NCBI GenBank assembly: GCA_000697055.1
Contig: JNDT01001780.1
Span: forward strand, 1-48,448
Direction: 5' to 3'
Length of the DNA: 48,448 bases
From: Saksenaea vasiformis B4078
Lineage: Eukaryota; Mucoromycota; Mucoromycetes; Mucorales; Saksenaeaceae
The position numbers and the translations under genes were made by a program. Numbering within the stretch: the first letter of the stretch is position 1; each line of letters opens with the position of its first letter. Positions 13,882 through 26,400 of this stretch are shown here, one piece after another. The notes beneath the pieces are model-generated. The model was not told the DNA's origin, did no database searches, and worked only from the letters and a program-made list of their open reading frames with translations.

Positions 13882-15499
13882 GCACGGACATGAAACAGCT
13901 AATAGTTACTCTAAGCACATCTCTATAATTATCTTTCCATGAGGTTATTTTGGTTTCGCAATATATAACTTACCCTGTTAAACATGCCACTTTTGTTTGT
14001 AAATTCAAGCAGCATTTTGCCAAAAGCGTAAGTCGTCCTTTACAGCATTCATTATTCGCAGTTTTTTAGACAAACTAAGTGTATGCCAAAGGTTATTTGG
14101 AGGTCTACGGAGGAATCTCTGTTACTCACACTACTTAGAAGAGTCCAATGCTTCGTTATTAGAGTAGCGGTAGGTTGTACAGAAAATGATAGCAGAATTA
14201 GATAGCCTTGAAAAAAAGTGAGTCTTCCTTTTAGACCACATACAAAATGCAATGAAGGCATTACCTAAGAAGCCAAAGCATTGTTGGGTGTGGTTGCTTG
14301 TAGCAGAGAATGTCAATCCCACACCCACTCTCCTTTAACTATCAATGAAAAAATCGCGTGAAGCCGAACAGCCTTTACTGCAATTTTCTACAAATGGGCT
14401 GTCTGATAAAAAAGGATAGTTTACAGACATGTGTATGAATGCGCGGAGACAGACAAGTTCGCTTTGGCCGCTAAGTCCACTGTCCCGCTAAGCCGCGTTG
14501 TTAGTTCAGCAAAGGACATCTCATCGCAATACCTGCAGTTCTGGATATAGCAGCCGTAAGGAGATCGACACACCGCAACTGAAGCAACCGTATCTAAACG
14601 TACACTAGTCACTGGAGCAGTACGAAATGATGAAGCAAGAATAGAGACGTTAGCTTGAACAAGAGGTTTATACCGCATGCATAAACTACTGATAATTAGA
14701 TGAACCTATGGGCGTATTGTTGGGCTGGAATTCATCCAAAGCAGTATAAGAAGGCTGTGGAAGACATTTCAGGTGAATGCCGAAGCAACGCATAACGTGG
14801 CCTCTGATACACATTGCAGCTTTGCCATGCAAGTCGAAAACTTTACAAGAATGACAGATGGCTTTTCTATTGCAACTGACTGACAATTTATTTGGTAATA
14901 CACTCTTTTCTCACCATGATGTAATATGGTCTTATACAAGTCTAGGATAGGATATCCTACATCGTGAGAGCTAGTACACCAGTGGCACAGTATACGTATA
15001 CGCAGAGTCACCAAGGATTTCTCTGCGACAAACGTATTCTCAGATGGCGACATTTGATTCCCAAGTAGAGCGACAGTATTTTTGAAAATGCGAGGTCGAC
15101 TTTTAGAGCCTACAGCCTTACGCCATATTTTGTTCAAGGTGGAAAGCCCAGCCTAAAACTTAAAAGTTAATTTTAAGCGGCGCAGTATATCCTTGGAGAA
15201 AGACAGCGTCATTTCATGCAGGCACGTTTGATAGAGGAATGGTTCCCAATAAGCCTTAAATTGTTTCCTATGATTACCGACACGTGTATAAATACAGCGA
15301 TAGTTCATGTGAAAGACTCAAGGAAGTTATGGCCATTTTTAGTGCGCTGAACAAGCATGAAGAGTAACCATGTGGAAGACTCGTGGCAAAGAAGGTCTGG
15401 CACGTGTTATTCTTCTCGGCGGAGTTTCCCGTTAAACTTCTTCCTTTTTTTTTTCTTCTTTGACGGTAAACTCCTCTTCACTTTCTTCTGTAACAAAAT
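13882..15499. other. 1.6-kb gap with degenerate open frames
   Basis: Minus-strand frames at 14421-14678 and 14769-15137 are open but match nothing I recognise, and I cannot chain them with convincing splice sites. Possible old transposon debris or simply noncoding. Its right part should hold the bHLH gene promoter. Confidence 0.35.
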
Positions 15500-16376
15500 A
15501 TGCTTCTCGTAAACCATTACCCAACATCATCTCATGACGAACATATGCTCTATCACGAAAGACCTGATCCGAATCGGGAAAGACGAGCATCGTTGGATCC
15601 CAGCTCCAGGATGCTGCAACCAATCACTGCATCCCCAAATTCATTTCATGCATCATCTAACTCAAGAAGAGGATCGATAACAGATCCTATATTGCATGCA
15701 ACAGGCCGACCTTTCAAGCATGCATTCTCCTGGAACTCCCCACCGCCTTCTCCCATCCATCCTTCGCCCCTAGATCATCGACTTGATTTAACTGGGCGTG
15801 TCTTGGCGACGGGAACTTCTTCACATAATACAGTATCGTCACCATGGCGACGGGATTCACTGCCTTCCATTGCCCATATCACACGGGACAACCACAAACC
15901 ATACCCATTAGCACCTCATCTGGAAGAAGAAGAAGAAGAAGAAGAAGAAGAAGAACATGTGCGACGCCACTCCATTGCAGCTCCAGCAAGGCGGGACGCG
16001 CCCGTATCACATGAATCGCTTTCGTCCCACTCGTCGGAACGAAAACGGAAAACAAGTGTCTCTGTACCTTATTCACGATCGCCAGAACTACGTGTAAGCC
16101 ACAAATTGGCGGAACGGAAAAGACGTAAAGAGATGAAGGAGCTCTTTGATGAACTGCGCGATCTGTTACCTGTCGATAAGAGTCTCAAAACAAGCAAGTG
16201 GGAGATACTCAGCAAAGGTAAAGAGAAGGGCAACCCAATGTGAGGTCGCGCTTATTTATTTTATCTTCTTAGCTATCGATTACATTGGAGTACTTCGTGA
16301 CAGGGGAGAACGATTTGCACATGAAAAAGAGGAGCTAGAGCGGGAACTCTCAAGTCTAAAAGATACAAGGCATTAA
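15500..16376 (+). CDS. bHLH transcription factor, E-box class B type
   Basis: Two exons (15500-16217 and 16273-16376) joined by a 55-nt intron give 273 residues. Residues 1-195 are disordered and Ser/Pro/His-rich, with a run of Glu at about 142-152. The basic region and helix 1 read [13 protein letters not shown] and continue as [12 protein letters not shown]; His201, Glu205 and Arg209 match the H-E-R pattern of factors that bind CACGTG. Helix 2 ([19 protein letters not shown]) is split by the intron, and a short leucine/glutamate coiled coil closes the protein, so it probably dimerises. It should be a nuclear regulator, but the target genes are unknown. The start at 15500 is the first ATG of the open frame; upstream in-frame sequence is not obviously coding. 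Confidence 0.92.
15922..15954 (+). repeat. (GAA)n microsatellite coding poly-Glu
   Basis: About eleven GAA triplets in a row inside the first exon of the bHLH gene, encoding a Glu run. Such triplet tracts tend to vary in length between strains. Confidence 0.9.
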
Positions 16377-16632
16377 ATACCATTCTCATATACCCAGAGA
16401 GAGAGAAAAAGAAAGTTGAGAAGGTAATAGCCACTCACGCATATCCGCTGCACATACACCTATATCCACTCAAACCCAGCGCCGTTTCTTATTTTGTTAT
16501 TTTTTTTTTTTTTGGTTGAACTCCTTTCACCCCTAATACCCCTCTCTAGTTCAATGGCGAAATAAAAAAAAAAGAGAAGTTCCCCATTAACAAAACTTTT
16601 CTCTCCTCTTCTTTCGTTTTTGGAATCTATCC

Positions 16633-17064
16633 ATGTATTTTCTGTACCTCTTGTTGATCTTTGGGGCAGTGGTCCTTGGGCAAGAACAATCACAGAATAT
16701 ATTCCCTAGTAATCACACGGCGACGTCCATACCAACGGCTAATGCAACTACCACCATTTCCTCGATTATCTCACCAACCCCATTTGTTACAGCCAACACG
16801 ACGACCAGCTTTCCGTCCTCAATGCAACTCACATCGACCACGACACTTGCCATGACTCATTCGCCCACACCTTCAAAAACGCCATCTGTTTCTCCTGCGC
16901 ATTCAACTGTCCATCCTTCTCAATCTGCACCTCTTCCAGACGATACTATCGGTAAATATGGTCGACTTCATGTATCAGCAACAACATCGCAACATTATCA
17001 ACGGGGACTATTTCTACTTTCTGCTGTCAGTATGGTAACCGCTGCAGTTTTTCTATTTGCATAG
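16633..17064 (+). CDS. small secreted Ser/Thr-rich protein, probable GPI anchor
   Basis: A single exon of 143 residues. Residues 1-17 form a clear signal peptide (MYFLYLLLIFGAVVLGQ). The body is Ser/Thr/Pro-rich with N-glycosylation sequons (NHT, NAT, NTT) and many predicted O-glycosylation positions. The last about 20 residues are hydrophobic (LFLLSAVSMVTAAVFLFA) with no charged tail, typical of a GPI-anchor signal. Likely a short mannoprotein of the plasma membrane or cell wall. There is no catalytic domain and no specific family is recognised. It follows the bHLH gene at about 260 bp on the same strand; the spacer contains T and A runs and no other gene. Confidence 0.75.
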   Translation: MYFLYLLLIFGAVVLGQEQSQNIFPSNHTATSIPTANATTTISSIISPTPFVTANTTTSFPSSMQLTSTTTLAMTHSPTPSKTPSVSPAHSTVHPSQSAPLPDDTIGKYGRLHVSATTSQHYQRGLFLLSAVSMVTAAVFLFA

Positions 17065-18490
17065 GCATTGCGCCGCTTAAAAAGTATTTCGCTTGGGACC
17101 CATTAAAAAAATTCAGCAACATCATGAAAACTCTTCTAGTAAAAGCCCATTGCGCTGGTGTTGAACGAAAACGCCTGTAATTCCATGTGAGATCCCCTAC
17201 ACCATTATGCACGGTGGTATGTGCATAAAACGATGTCATTGCAATGAGAAGCTTCCTACTTGATATGCAGCTTCGCAGAAAACCGCCTCCAAAACCGCTG
17301 CTAATAGTGCTAGACTCTATTTCTTCTTACGATGTGGGCTTGTTTGTTTTCCTTTTTTTTTTTTTTTTTGGCGGTGCGGGATTCCGAGAAATCTCCTCCG
17401 TTTTCGTTTATCGTTCGGGTTGTTTACAAATCTCTGTAAAGACTTTCTGTGAGATCTGATTCAGACTGAATTTGCAAACAAAACCTAAACTTAAACGCAT
17501 GCTTGATCTAGACTGTCCAGTCTGATCTCATCGGCTGGCTAAAACATCAGTAAGGTACAGAGCCAAGAAACAGGGTACGGATGCTGCAGGTATTCGTTTT
17601 CAGCCAATCCCCGCGCTTTCATAGGAAATGTTGCCCTGTGCGGTAAAGCGACACTGCTTGTCAACAAGTCTCCATACTCTATTCATATGGAAGTGACAGG
17701 AGTTTTCTCCTTTTGGATACGCAGATCCATCTCTCAACGACATAACCACTATTCCTATCTTACCCGGTACTCTGGATATCGCACAGCTGGAGGTTGCCTA
17801 TCGATCGATCGATCGATCATAATGCTTCTCTTCTACCGTTTGAACAATAATTGTAGCAAAGCATTTTTTGCGTTAGTTAAATTACATCCACCTTTATTTG
17901 CATGGCCGTGTACCCTTCAATGTTGTTGATGGTTTCCTTTTCCGATGCGATTGCGGTTTAATGGCAGTATGCCATGGAAGACCACCGATGGGAAACTGCG
18001 CTTGCTTCAGGTTGAATTCATGCCCGAATTAAAGGTCAACAGCGATGTGTATGGTATCGGTTTCTCCAGCAGCAACCTCGTCTGAGCTGTTCGTGATAGG
18101 TACATCTCTTTAAGTATGCATGGACAGTCACCTGCTTGTAACAAGGGGGTTCTCTCAGCACCTGTTCTTCATATTTAATAATGGCCGAATCTTCCGCAGT
18201 CTTCTCCACCCTTTCCATTTGTACCATAGATTGTTAAATGTATTCTTTATGTATTGACTGTTTAAGAAGAATTTGTTTCACTTTCCTATGTCTTCATGAA
18301 GTATATAATCGGTGTTAGCCAATCCTTAATTTGTAGCAGATACAAAAGAGGCTATTGTCTTAGCAATTTTTGTGTTTTTTTGGGGAAAAAGGTATATCAC
18401 ATCGATAAATTTGGAGTATCTAAAAATAAGCATAACGTTCGTGCATCGCTGAGCCAGCAGAGAGAGAGGGACGGGAGTTTTAAGAGGTTG
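17065..18490. other. 1.4-kb intergenic stretch
   Basis: Lies downstream of both flanking genes. No coding region is supported. Contains a 15-nt T run near 17360 and an (ATCG)n tract at 17800-17819. Confidence 0.45.
17800..17819. repeat. (ATCG)n self-complementary microsatellite
   Basis: About five ATCG units in a row. The tract is its own reverse complement and could form a small cruciform. Confidence 0.85.
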
Positions 18491-21400
18491 TTATGCTGAC
18501 AAATCTGTAGATTGCTTAGGCTGTGTGTCCTTGGACTTTGCTTGGAGTGACCGATGAATGATGTCAATGTAGGTGCGGTATTTTATGATTTCGTGAAGTA
18601 GATACTGCGTCCGTTGCTCCCAATTCGTGAGTGCTTTTATCTTGTTGAAGGTGTGAGAAGGATACTGTGGACTGTGATGAGTCCTCCTGCATACAACACT
18701 TATCATGTAAACTCACCTTTTTGTCAATAAGATCCTTTAACCTACGATGCTCTTCTAACGTAGAGACAAGTTTTTCGGCATAGTTTGTAAGGACTTGTAA
18801 TTGATCCGTCTCGGAGAGTGTACTGGCAACAAGACAGGGCATAGGTGGTTTCCAATCTGAAAGGGGACTTTCCTCCGAAGAACTTTTTACTCCTTCCGCT
18901 TGTTTTGTCAAACTTGTTCCCCAACCGTAATCAAGATTGCACACTCCTCCTAGTAATGGCTCCTTGCTTTTCAGCGCAGCCCAATAGTTGCAGGCGGAGA
19001 CCCATTCCAGAATTGAGTATAAATTGAGGGCTTCAAATAACCAGACAGCACCATCAGCTGTTTCTAAACAAAACACGTGTTGTCGTTGTCCATTCCATCC
19101 TGGAGGTGGGAGTAACCGTGCAAGGCTGTGTTTCATGTCGATCTTGCCTAGAACCTGCTGATGATCGTACTGGAAAGGAAAAAAAAGAAGTTCTTTGTCA
19201 ATTACTACCTTTTGAAAAAGTTGGAATATAGCTACTCTACCTTCCACAGACCCCCATTGCCACGATCCTCGCCACCTGTGGGAGGTAGTGAGTGGAGGCT
19301 TTCCTGTCTATGATAAATCTTGTTTTGACTCCAAAGGACAAGGCTTCGCCTTCGATCCTTGGACAAACCATTGGCTGGTCGATACATTGTGAGTTCGCCT
19401 TCACGCACATCCATATAACAGAGCTGCCATCCTCGGTTTTTTGCCTTTCGATCAGTCATCTCCAAGACCTGCTTGCGCATCACAAAGCCTTCTTTATACA
19501 AATTAATTCCCACAGTTGCAGCTAGTGCATTTGGACTAGCGGGTAGAAACACGGTAGATAATGAGCAATCAGCATCTAGCATGTTGGATGCCCCCGCAGA
19601 AGATGAGGATTCGGAATAGCGGCGGAAACTATCCACATGAACCATCATATCTGTGGACGGTCTTTCTTTCTCTGTGGTTTGCTCTTCCACAGCTGATAAT
19701 TGGCCGATCGGTTGGTTTTTAATGCTATTGTAGATTTCCTACAAAGATGTTCATGATCGTCAAATTTACTTGTTTCAGTTGGAGACGTACCTTGAGATAA
19801 ATTTCTATTTCTGCTAGCCAAGCTTTCTGCTTTCTAGCAAGACTTTGATCAACCAAGCTTTTTGCACCCAGTGATTCAATCGACCGCGCTGGGGCAATGC
19901 TCATGTTATCTGAGGATTTTCTGTTTTGGATACAACTCAAGCTCTTCACGCTCGGGTTTCTGCGGATAGCTCGGAAGGAAGGTAATGTCGATGCCGAAGA
20001 CAGTGCTGAACGTACGCTGTCGCTGATCGGCAGCCCAAGAGAGAAATGGCTGGAGTTACTGAAATGAAGGTACGCGTCCGGTGAAGATGGTGAATGAAGT
20101 AATCGTGTCGTTGCCATGGTATTCTTTACGAATTTGGCCCTTGTCATCCTGCGATGGTTTTCTTTCGCTGCATGGAGATCGGTGTTGAGTAGAAGCATTG
20201 AATAGGCCACAGCATACACAACATCTAGGATTTTGGCGATGAGCGTATCATGAATATTTGATATTAGAAAATAGAATGGATTTACCTTGGCTACCGAGTA
20301 TACTGTCTCCGTTACATGCCCAGTAGCGACATGCGAATGCTTCAAGGATACGATCCATTTGTTGCGCTTCCGCTTTAAAATACATTTTTGCGCACAGTGT
20401 GCGAAATGCCCTGTCGATACGTTGCTGGGAAAAGTCGAAATGATTCATGTACTCCTTCAGCACAGCTGCTCGCATGGGATCACTAAGTAAACGAAGGTTC
20501 ATTTTTCTGTGCAAAAACAGGGATTATCGAGCGCTTTACCCTGTTCCAAGCCATTCGGCTATGTTTTCGACAGGACAAAAAGACGTGTCTTCTGCCCACA
20601 GAGCGTTGGCTGCTTCCATAACAGTATCAACATCGGGTGCCGTTGGTTGTTGTTTGTCTGATTTGGTAGCCGTCTCTTCTGACGGCTGGATTGTTTTCTG
20701 TTTCTGGTTGGTCTCGAGTTGAGAGTCTAACGTTGGATCTTCTGCAGCATCTACGAATTCATCGCTACTACTATCATCTTTGTCATGTGGTTGTTCTATT
20801 CCTGTGTCACCACTACGAGGCAAGTCTACGTCAAAAGACCCATGACGCTTGCATATAAACTGCGGAAGGGTTTCATCATCAGGACTTGCGAACGTTGTAT
20901 AGACAGAACTCATCGTGGTACTGGAGCGACTAGCCCTTGTGCTCATGCTATAGTGTGAACAATGTTTGATGCGGCTCGTGTTCCGACTTTTTTGGTCTGG
21001 TTTTGGCAATCGTTCGATGACTTCGTGACATGTCGCACTGCGTCTATCAAGTCTTTGATTTTGATTTAGACCAGCAGGTGGGGTTTTCGGACTAGGTAAT
21101 TCGTGCATGTTTGTTGGTATGGATGCTTTAGGTCCATTTTCTTTTTGCCATCGTTTGCGCAAGGATGGCGCTGCCTGTCGGCGAGGTAGACAAGACAACG
21201 TCGTCAGTCGTGCAGCCGATGCAGTGTCGTTATCGTCTGACAAAGTGCGTCGCCGATTCTGTCGAAAAAGAGGAAGGCAAATTGCATAAATAAGGGGTGT
21301 CTTGTTCGAATAATGAAATTACCTCCTCTTGGGCGAGTATTGGAGAAGAGACTTACTCCTTTGAATTTTTTTAGCAGTGCAAGAACGGACTATGGATAAA

Positions 21401-21765
21401 TCGAACAACGGGTTGATATCTTTTATGTCGAAATGATGAGATAGTTGTTCTTACTTTCTTGAATGATTTTCTGTAGGATCGTCGGTGCATGTACTGTGGT
21501 ACACAGGGGCGATTTCTGTCAACGGTAGATATATCTGTGAATGTCTTTTGTACATTGAGGGGCGAAGGATCTTCTGCCGCAATGGCTTGTGTCTGAACGT
21601 GGCGGCCAGACGAGGGTATTCCTGAAGACGGGCGAAATTAAGGTTTTGGCTGCTGGTGGCTGTCAACGTACCCGTCAAGTCATCACGCAGACATTTTGGT
21701 AAGGATACGCCGTTCAACTGCCGTGAATTAGGTAGTCTGGCAGCGCCAAGCGATCGAGAGGACAT
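18491..21765 (-). CDS. Sec7-PH Arf guanine-nucleotide exchange factor (EFA6/PSD or Yel1-like)
   Basis: Nine exons (21672-21765, 21455-21621, 21357-21389, 20540-21258, 20286-20506, 19791-20224, 19241-19738, 18717-19169, 18491-18664) sum to 930 codons without a break. Residues 1 to about 315 are disordered and basic. The Sec7 domain (about 320-450) has VLKEYMNHFDFS, the glutamate-finger region AEAQQMDRILEAFA (Glu384) and YSMLLLNTDLH. A PH domain follows (about 637-788, with YKEGFVMRK and HVFCLETADGAVWLFEA), then a coiled-coil tail with EQRTQYLLHEIIKYRTYID. This order is that of plasma-membrane Arf6-type GEFs of the EFA6/PSD group, which load GTP onto Arf to drive endocytic recycling and actin/membrane remodelling. 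The three N-terminal exons are less certain. The final exon uses the acceptor ending CCACAG, giving a 52-nt intron; the nearer AG gives a 30-nt intron and the wrong frame. Confidence 0.92.
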
Positions 21766-23471
21766 GGCCAAAAAAGTGGAGAAGAAAAAAAAAAGAAGAG
21801 CAAAAGAGAAAGAAGTGTCGAAGTGGGTGGCTATTATTAATAGACCAAGAAAGGATGACGCATACCGGGGAGAGATGGAAGGGGTAAGATCAAGATTTAC
21901 AAAAGGTACATGTGCTTGAAGGACAGCTCACGGTTGCGCGTGTGGGCTTTTTTTGAGTAAACTGGATACTTCCCCGTCAATCACTAATGCGCAGGGTTCA
22001 GGTGTTGACCTCCTGTCATAAATTGGGGCTCCTTTATCTAAAAGGTAACAAGTTTAACGTGCATGGTGCCTCCTTCGTACTGAGTAATGCATTTTGTTGG
22101 CCCGCGTTCATTTCCTCCTTATTTTTTATATTTATTTGATGGTGCAGCTTAGCAACAAGTATGTTGTCTCAGTGAATCATTCATGGCATAACAATAGACC
22201 TAAAAGTCAATGGAAAGTGCAGAAAATGCTAAAAATCATCGGGTCATAAAGATACAATTGAGCATCCAACCGGCTTTTTTTCTTTTTCAAGCTTGTCCGG
22301 ACTGATGAGCTTGTCGCGTGGCTATCCTCGTGGAGCTTAAGCAACAAACGTGTGTTTTTTTTTCTTTAGAAACATGAAGTGGTTTCAGAGCGTTCTAATC
22401 CAACTAAATGGATTCCCCTTTTTATTTTTTTTGTTACTCCAGATTTCCAGCATTTAGACTACAAGTGGTCGGTGCGAAACAGAGAGAAAAAAATTTGGTT
22501 GTGCAAACACCGTTTTCTCTTACCAAACGAATCCTATATGCATGCCTCACCTAATCAAGGGAACGGACAGGATGGCAACTTATAAACAAAAGTGCTTAAT
22601 TTTAATTCCTTTCACTATTTCGTCGATGAAAGTTACCAACATGTTCCTTTTTAAGTGTACGCAAAAAAGATTGGTCATGTTTTTGTGAAGAAATGAAGGC
22701 TCAGTCTACTGGACATAGCCTGCATCATCGAGAAGGAAACATAGGTACCAGACATTAGCTGTATACCACTCCAATTGAACCGTTCGTTTGTTTAATAAGC
22801 ATTACCTCCATAATTTACCCTGTACGATTATTCAACCAATCCCTGGGTCAGCGCAGGGATACAGCTGTTGTGCACAATCATCGTCTTTTTTTTTCTCGCG
22901 TTACGCAAGCCCACTTCGTCAGCCTGCCCTTGTGTAAACGTAAGCTATAACATATCCAGAGACATCCCAGAATCATGTCTTCCTTCAAATAAAGCAGTGA
23001 AAGAAGAATGGTATCAAAGGAAACTGCTTTTTTCTTGTATTTTGGATAAATGACGACAAAATGTTGACTTCCTTTTTTTTCTTCACACACACACCTGTGC
23101 CTTTCTCTTTGTTTTCCATTATGATTGGCCAATCAGTCAACTCAAAGTAACGGCCTTTCTCAACACACAGTCGTGCCTTTTTTAAGCTCAGTCTATAATT
23201 CTGTCTGTCCGGCAAACAAAAAAAAAATAAGGAAGAAGACTTTAAGCGGAAGCCTACAAAGGGTGAGCCTATAAAAAAAAAGCTACATATAAATATGTAT
23301 ATATTTCCTCTCAACGTGAAGGACGATCTATTGTGAATGAAACTGACACACCCTTCTTTTTGCAATACTCCTTTCAGACGCCCTTATCGTCTTCGTCTCT
23401 GTACAACAACGATTGAATAAACCAAAAACCAGACCACAAACTACGCAACAGCTACTCTCATCTCGGATCGG
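21766..23471. other. 1.7-kb divergent intergenic region
   Basis: Between the Arf-GEF and the bromodomain-kinase gene, which diverge. A/T-rich with homopolymer runs. The small open frames have Lys/Phe-rich, noncoding-like composition. It must hold both promoters. Confidence 0.45.
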
Positions 23472-26400
23472 ATGGAGAACTGGGCCTTGGAAAAGAACAA
23501 TGATTCCACTGTCGGTACAGTTAATGGTCTTGTAGACCAACTGTTTTGGAAACTTCCAACGTTGGAATCGCTTGGCCTGACGAATGAGAATGAGGGGATG
23601 AGCCAACCTCAGGAGTTTGCAAATATCGATGCCGAAGCAAATGAGATGTCAGACGATAGTTTCCATCAAGAAGTAGATAAACTCTTTCGACAAAATATGG
23701 CCATACAACAAGGTAAAAGAAAAGAGAGGGAGAAAAAAAAAGGATTCGGTTGACATCCTTCATTTTCTTTAGCTTGTGGTGATATACAGCCTATTCCCCC
23801 TCAACCAGAAGATCCTCCTTTCTCTGACGGATCCAGTACTTCTTCCGGGCAACGAGCTCGGGTAGAAGCTCAGTCATCTACATCCCGAAAACGGCCACGG
23901 TCTCCATCAAAAACAGAACTTAACGAAAGACCGAGAATTAAACTGCGTCTCATACCACCTGAGCCTGGACACGCTCATGATCAGCACACCCCACTGGCCT
24001 TTACAATAAACAGACCTCAGTTACGTTTGCATGTTTTCAATGACCGGCCTTTCTCGGTGAACGAGAACAATTCTTCTGTTACCCAAAACAAGGATCCAAT
24101 GAAACCTGATCTCGATGATAAAAACCTCCGTCGCCTGACCGTCGCCACTTTGCGAACCCTGGGTGTACCGATATCCATTGAAGAACTCCCTGTTGTAGAA
24201 ATAGCCGAACCGTCAATAATAGACTCACAGCAAGTACTGCCTGCTGCGGCCATGCAAGTGGTCACAGCAATGATCCTAGGTACTTCGGGTGACAAGGAAG
24301 TATCACAAACTGTCGGTTCGCAGATATCCAATGGCGATTTAGTGGCATTACAGCGTATGATTGTAGAAGGATTACGAAGCAAGAATATTGTCATCCACAC
24401 TACTATCTCTCCGCGAACTCCTTCTACAAAAGAAGAGACTTCGACAACGGTGACGTCCAGTCAAAACGTGTCACTAAACGAGAACGGTTCAAAAAACGTG
24501 ATTGATATCTCTGGTGTGAAATTCGAACCTCCAACCAATGTAACCAGACTTTTCCTTCGTCTCTATCGCTTTATTCTCAACATGTTGCTTGCCACGCCCG
24601 ATTGTTGGCCATTTATCCAACCCGTCCCGGCGACGGCTTTTGTCTATCATCAAGAAATCAAACAACCAATGGATCTGTCAACAATTGAACAGAACATGTG
24701 GGCAGGCAAATATACAGCCTTTGCGAAATTTGAACGCGATATGCAGCTCATATGGAATAATGCCAAGTCGTTCCATCGTAACGCCGGCACGATCCCGAAA
24801 CATGCAGATAATTTGGAAAGGTTGTTTTACAAAATTGTATTCGATTTGAAAAAACAGATACGGTAGGTCTCTCATTCTTTGATGCCGCCACCAAACGTCA
24901 TTGCCCTGCTTGTAGGAAAACACAGCATCATTCATTAGCATCACACGATTTTAAATTTGATACATCCAGCGCACTTCCGGAAGAGTCTGATTTTTCATAC
25001 CCGCCTTTGGATCAACTTTTCTCAAAACAGACGTAAGTAACTTGCTTACTTTCTTTTTCTACCGACATACTTGTTATTTACATCCGTGGATCAACTTTAT
25101 AGCAAAGTCTATACCATTTCTGCTCTCTCGCCTCTGGAGCCAAAAGCGAAAGAAACGCGAGGATTGACCAATGAAAAACTACTGTATCTTCAGTTGAATG
25201 GTCCATTTTTCCAAGCAGTTGAAAGGATGAAAGCAGATCCTACAGGAAATCACCAAATCGTTCCACGATTTTATATTGCGAAGAATCGTACTCTCCTCCG
25301 GCAGGCTAGAGCACAGGGTTTACTGGCCATTTTTTATAACACCAAAGCTAGTCGTTCTCGGTCACGGTCAAAGCAATTTCAAATCGAAACAGACATGGTT
25401 CTGGCCTACCCTGTAGGCGAACTTTACGACATTGATCAAATGAACGTTTGCACAGACGAATCCTCACCAAAAGGTTGGATTCACCTTCGTCCACTTCGTG
25501 TTATTGAAGGCGTAACGTTTGAGGTCAATGAATCCATCGACAGAGACTATTTTCGACGGATGTTTGCCACTGCCAAAGTCCCGCTGACTGAGGAGAAGAA
25601 TGAAAAGAATGGAAACTATAACGAAGAAACGCGTAAACTCCTGCGAAAGATCGCCTGTCGAGTACTTGGATTGAACGAGGAAGAGGCTGAAATTGCCGCT
25701 GAAAGCAGTGAACCCCGTGGAAAGAATGGAGAGAACAAGCGTCCAGGACGTCATCCATCAGATAAAACGGTAGTGGATGGCACGAAACAAGTAGAGACCA
25801 AGGTGCCAAAGGTAAACGCGTCAGAAAAATCCGTTACTACGCACCGTCAGCGCGACAAGACTCCTGTGCCAAAAACTGCGGCAGACATAGCAAGACTAGC
25901 GACACCCGAAATGGCACATGAAGTGTGGCAGAAATTATTCAAAGGTAAGAAGCATAGGAGAGAGGCTGGTCATTAGGGTTGAACTAACAGCTATTGAATG
26001 AATGTCAGTGTGTGAAGCCAAAGGAGTCTCTGTCTGCAAAATATCGGATAAGTACAGCCGTGTGAACTGGTCGGCACCAAATTCCGAAGGTTTCTTTAAA
26101 CAAGTTTACTTTCTTGACGAAGTGGTCGTCCAAACGTTTCGACAAATGACCATGTACCAGCGTATTACGGAAGTTGCTTGTTTAATGTATGTATAAGCTG
26201 ACGTAAATGCAACAAAGCTTACGAAAAACCTGGTAGGAAACTGAGAAATCTTCCGCATATGGCTCAGCTACGGGAGATTCTCTACAATGATAATGGAGAC
26301 ATAGCAGGACTATCAATGGAAAGGTTGACTTATCGTATTTTGTTCAACTGAAATACTCATGACGATCCGATAGATATCAAACGACTCTAAAACAGTACGC

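Noticed and set aside
14421..15137. Cluster of minus-strand frames with several Cys residues
   Set aside because: Considered as a zinc-binding or transposase relic; the Cys spacing fits no motif I know and the frames do not join by valid splicing.
18564..18716. Alternative C-terminus of the Arf-GEF in the other frame
   Set aside because: It needs a 30-nt intron, and the resulting tail lacks the conserved coiled coil; the 52-nt intron gives the family-like ending.
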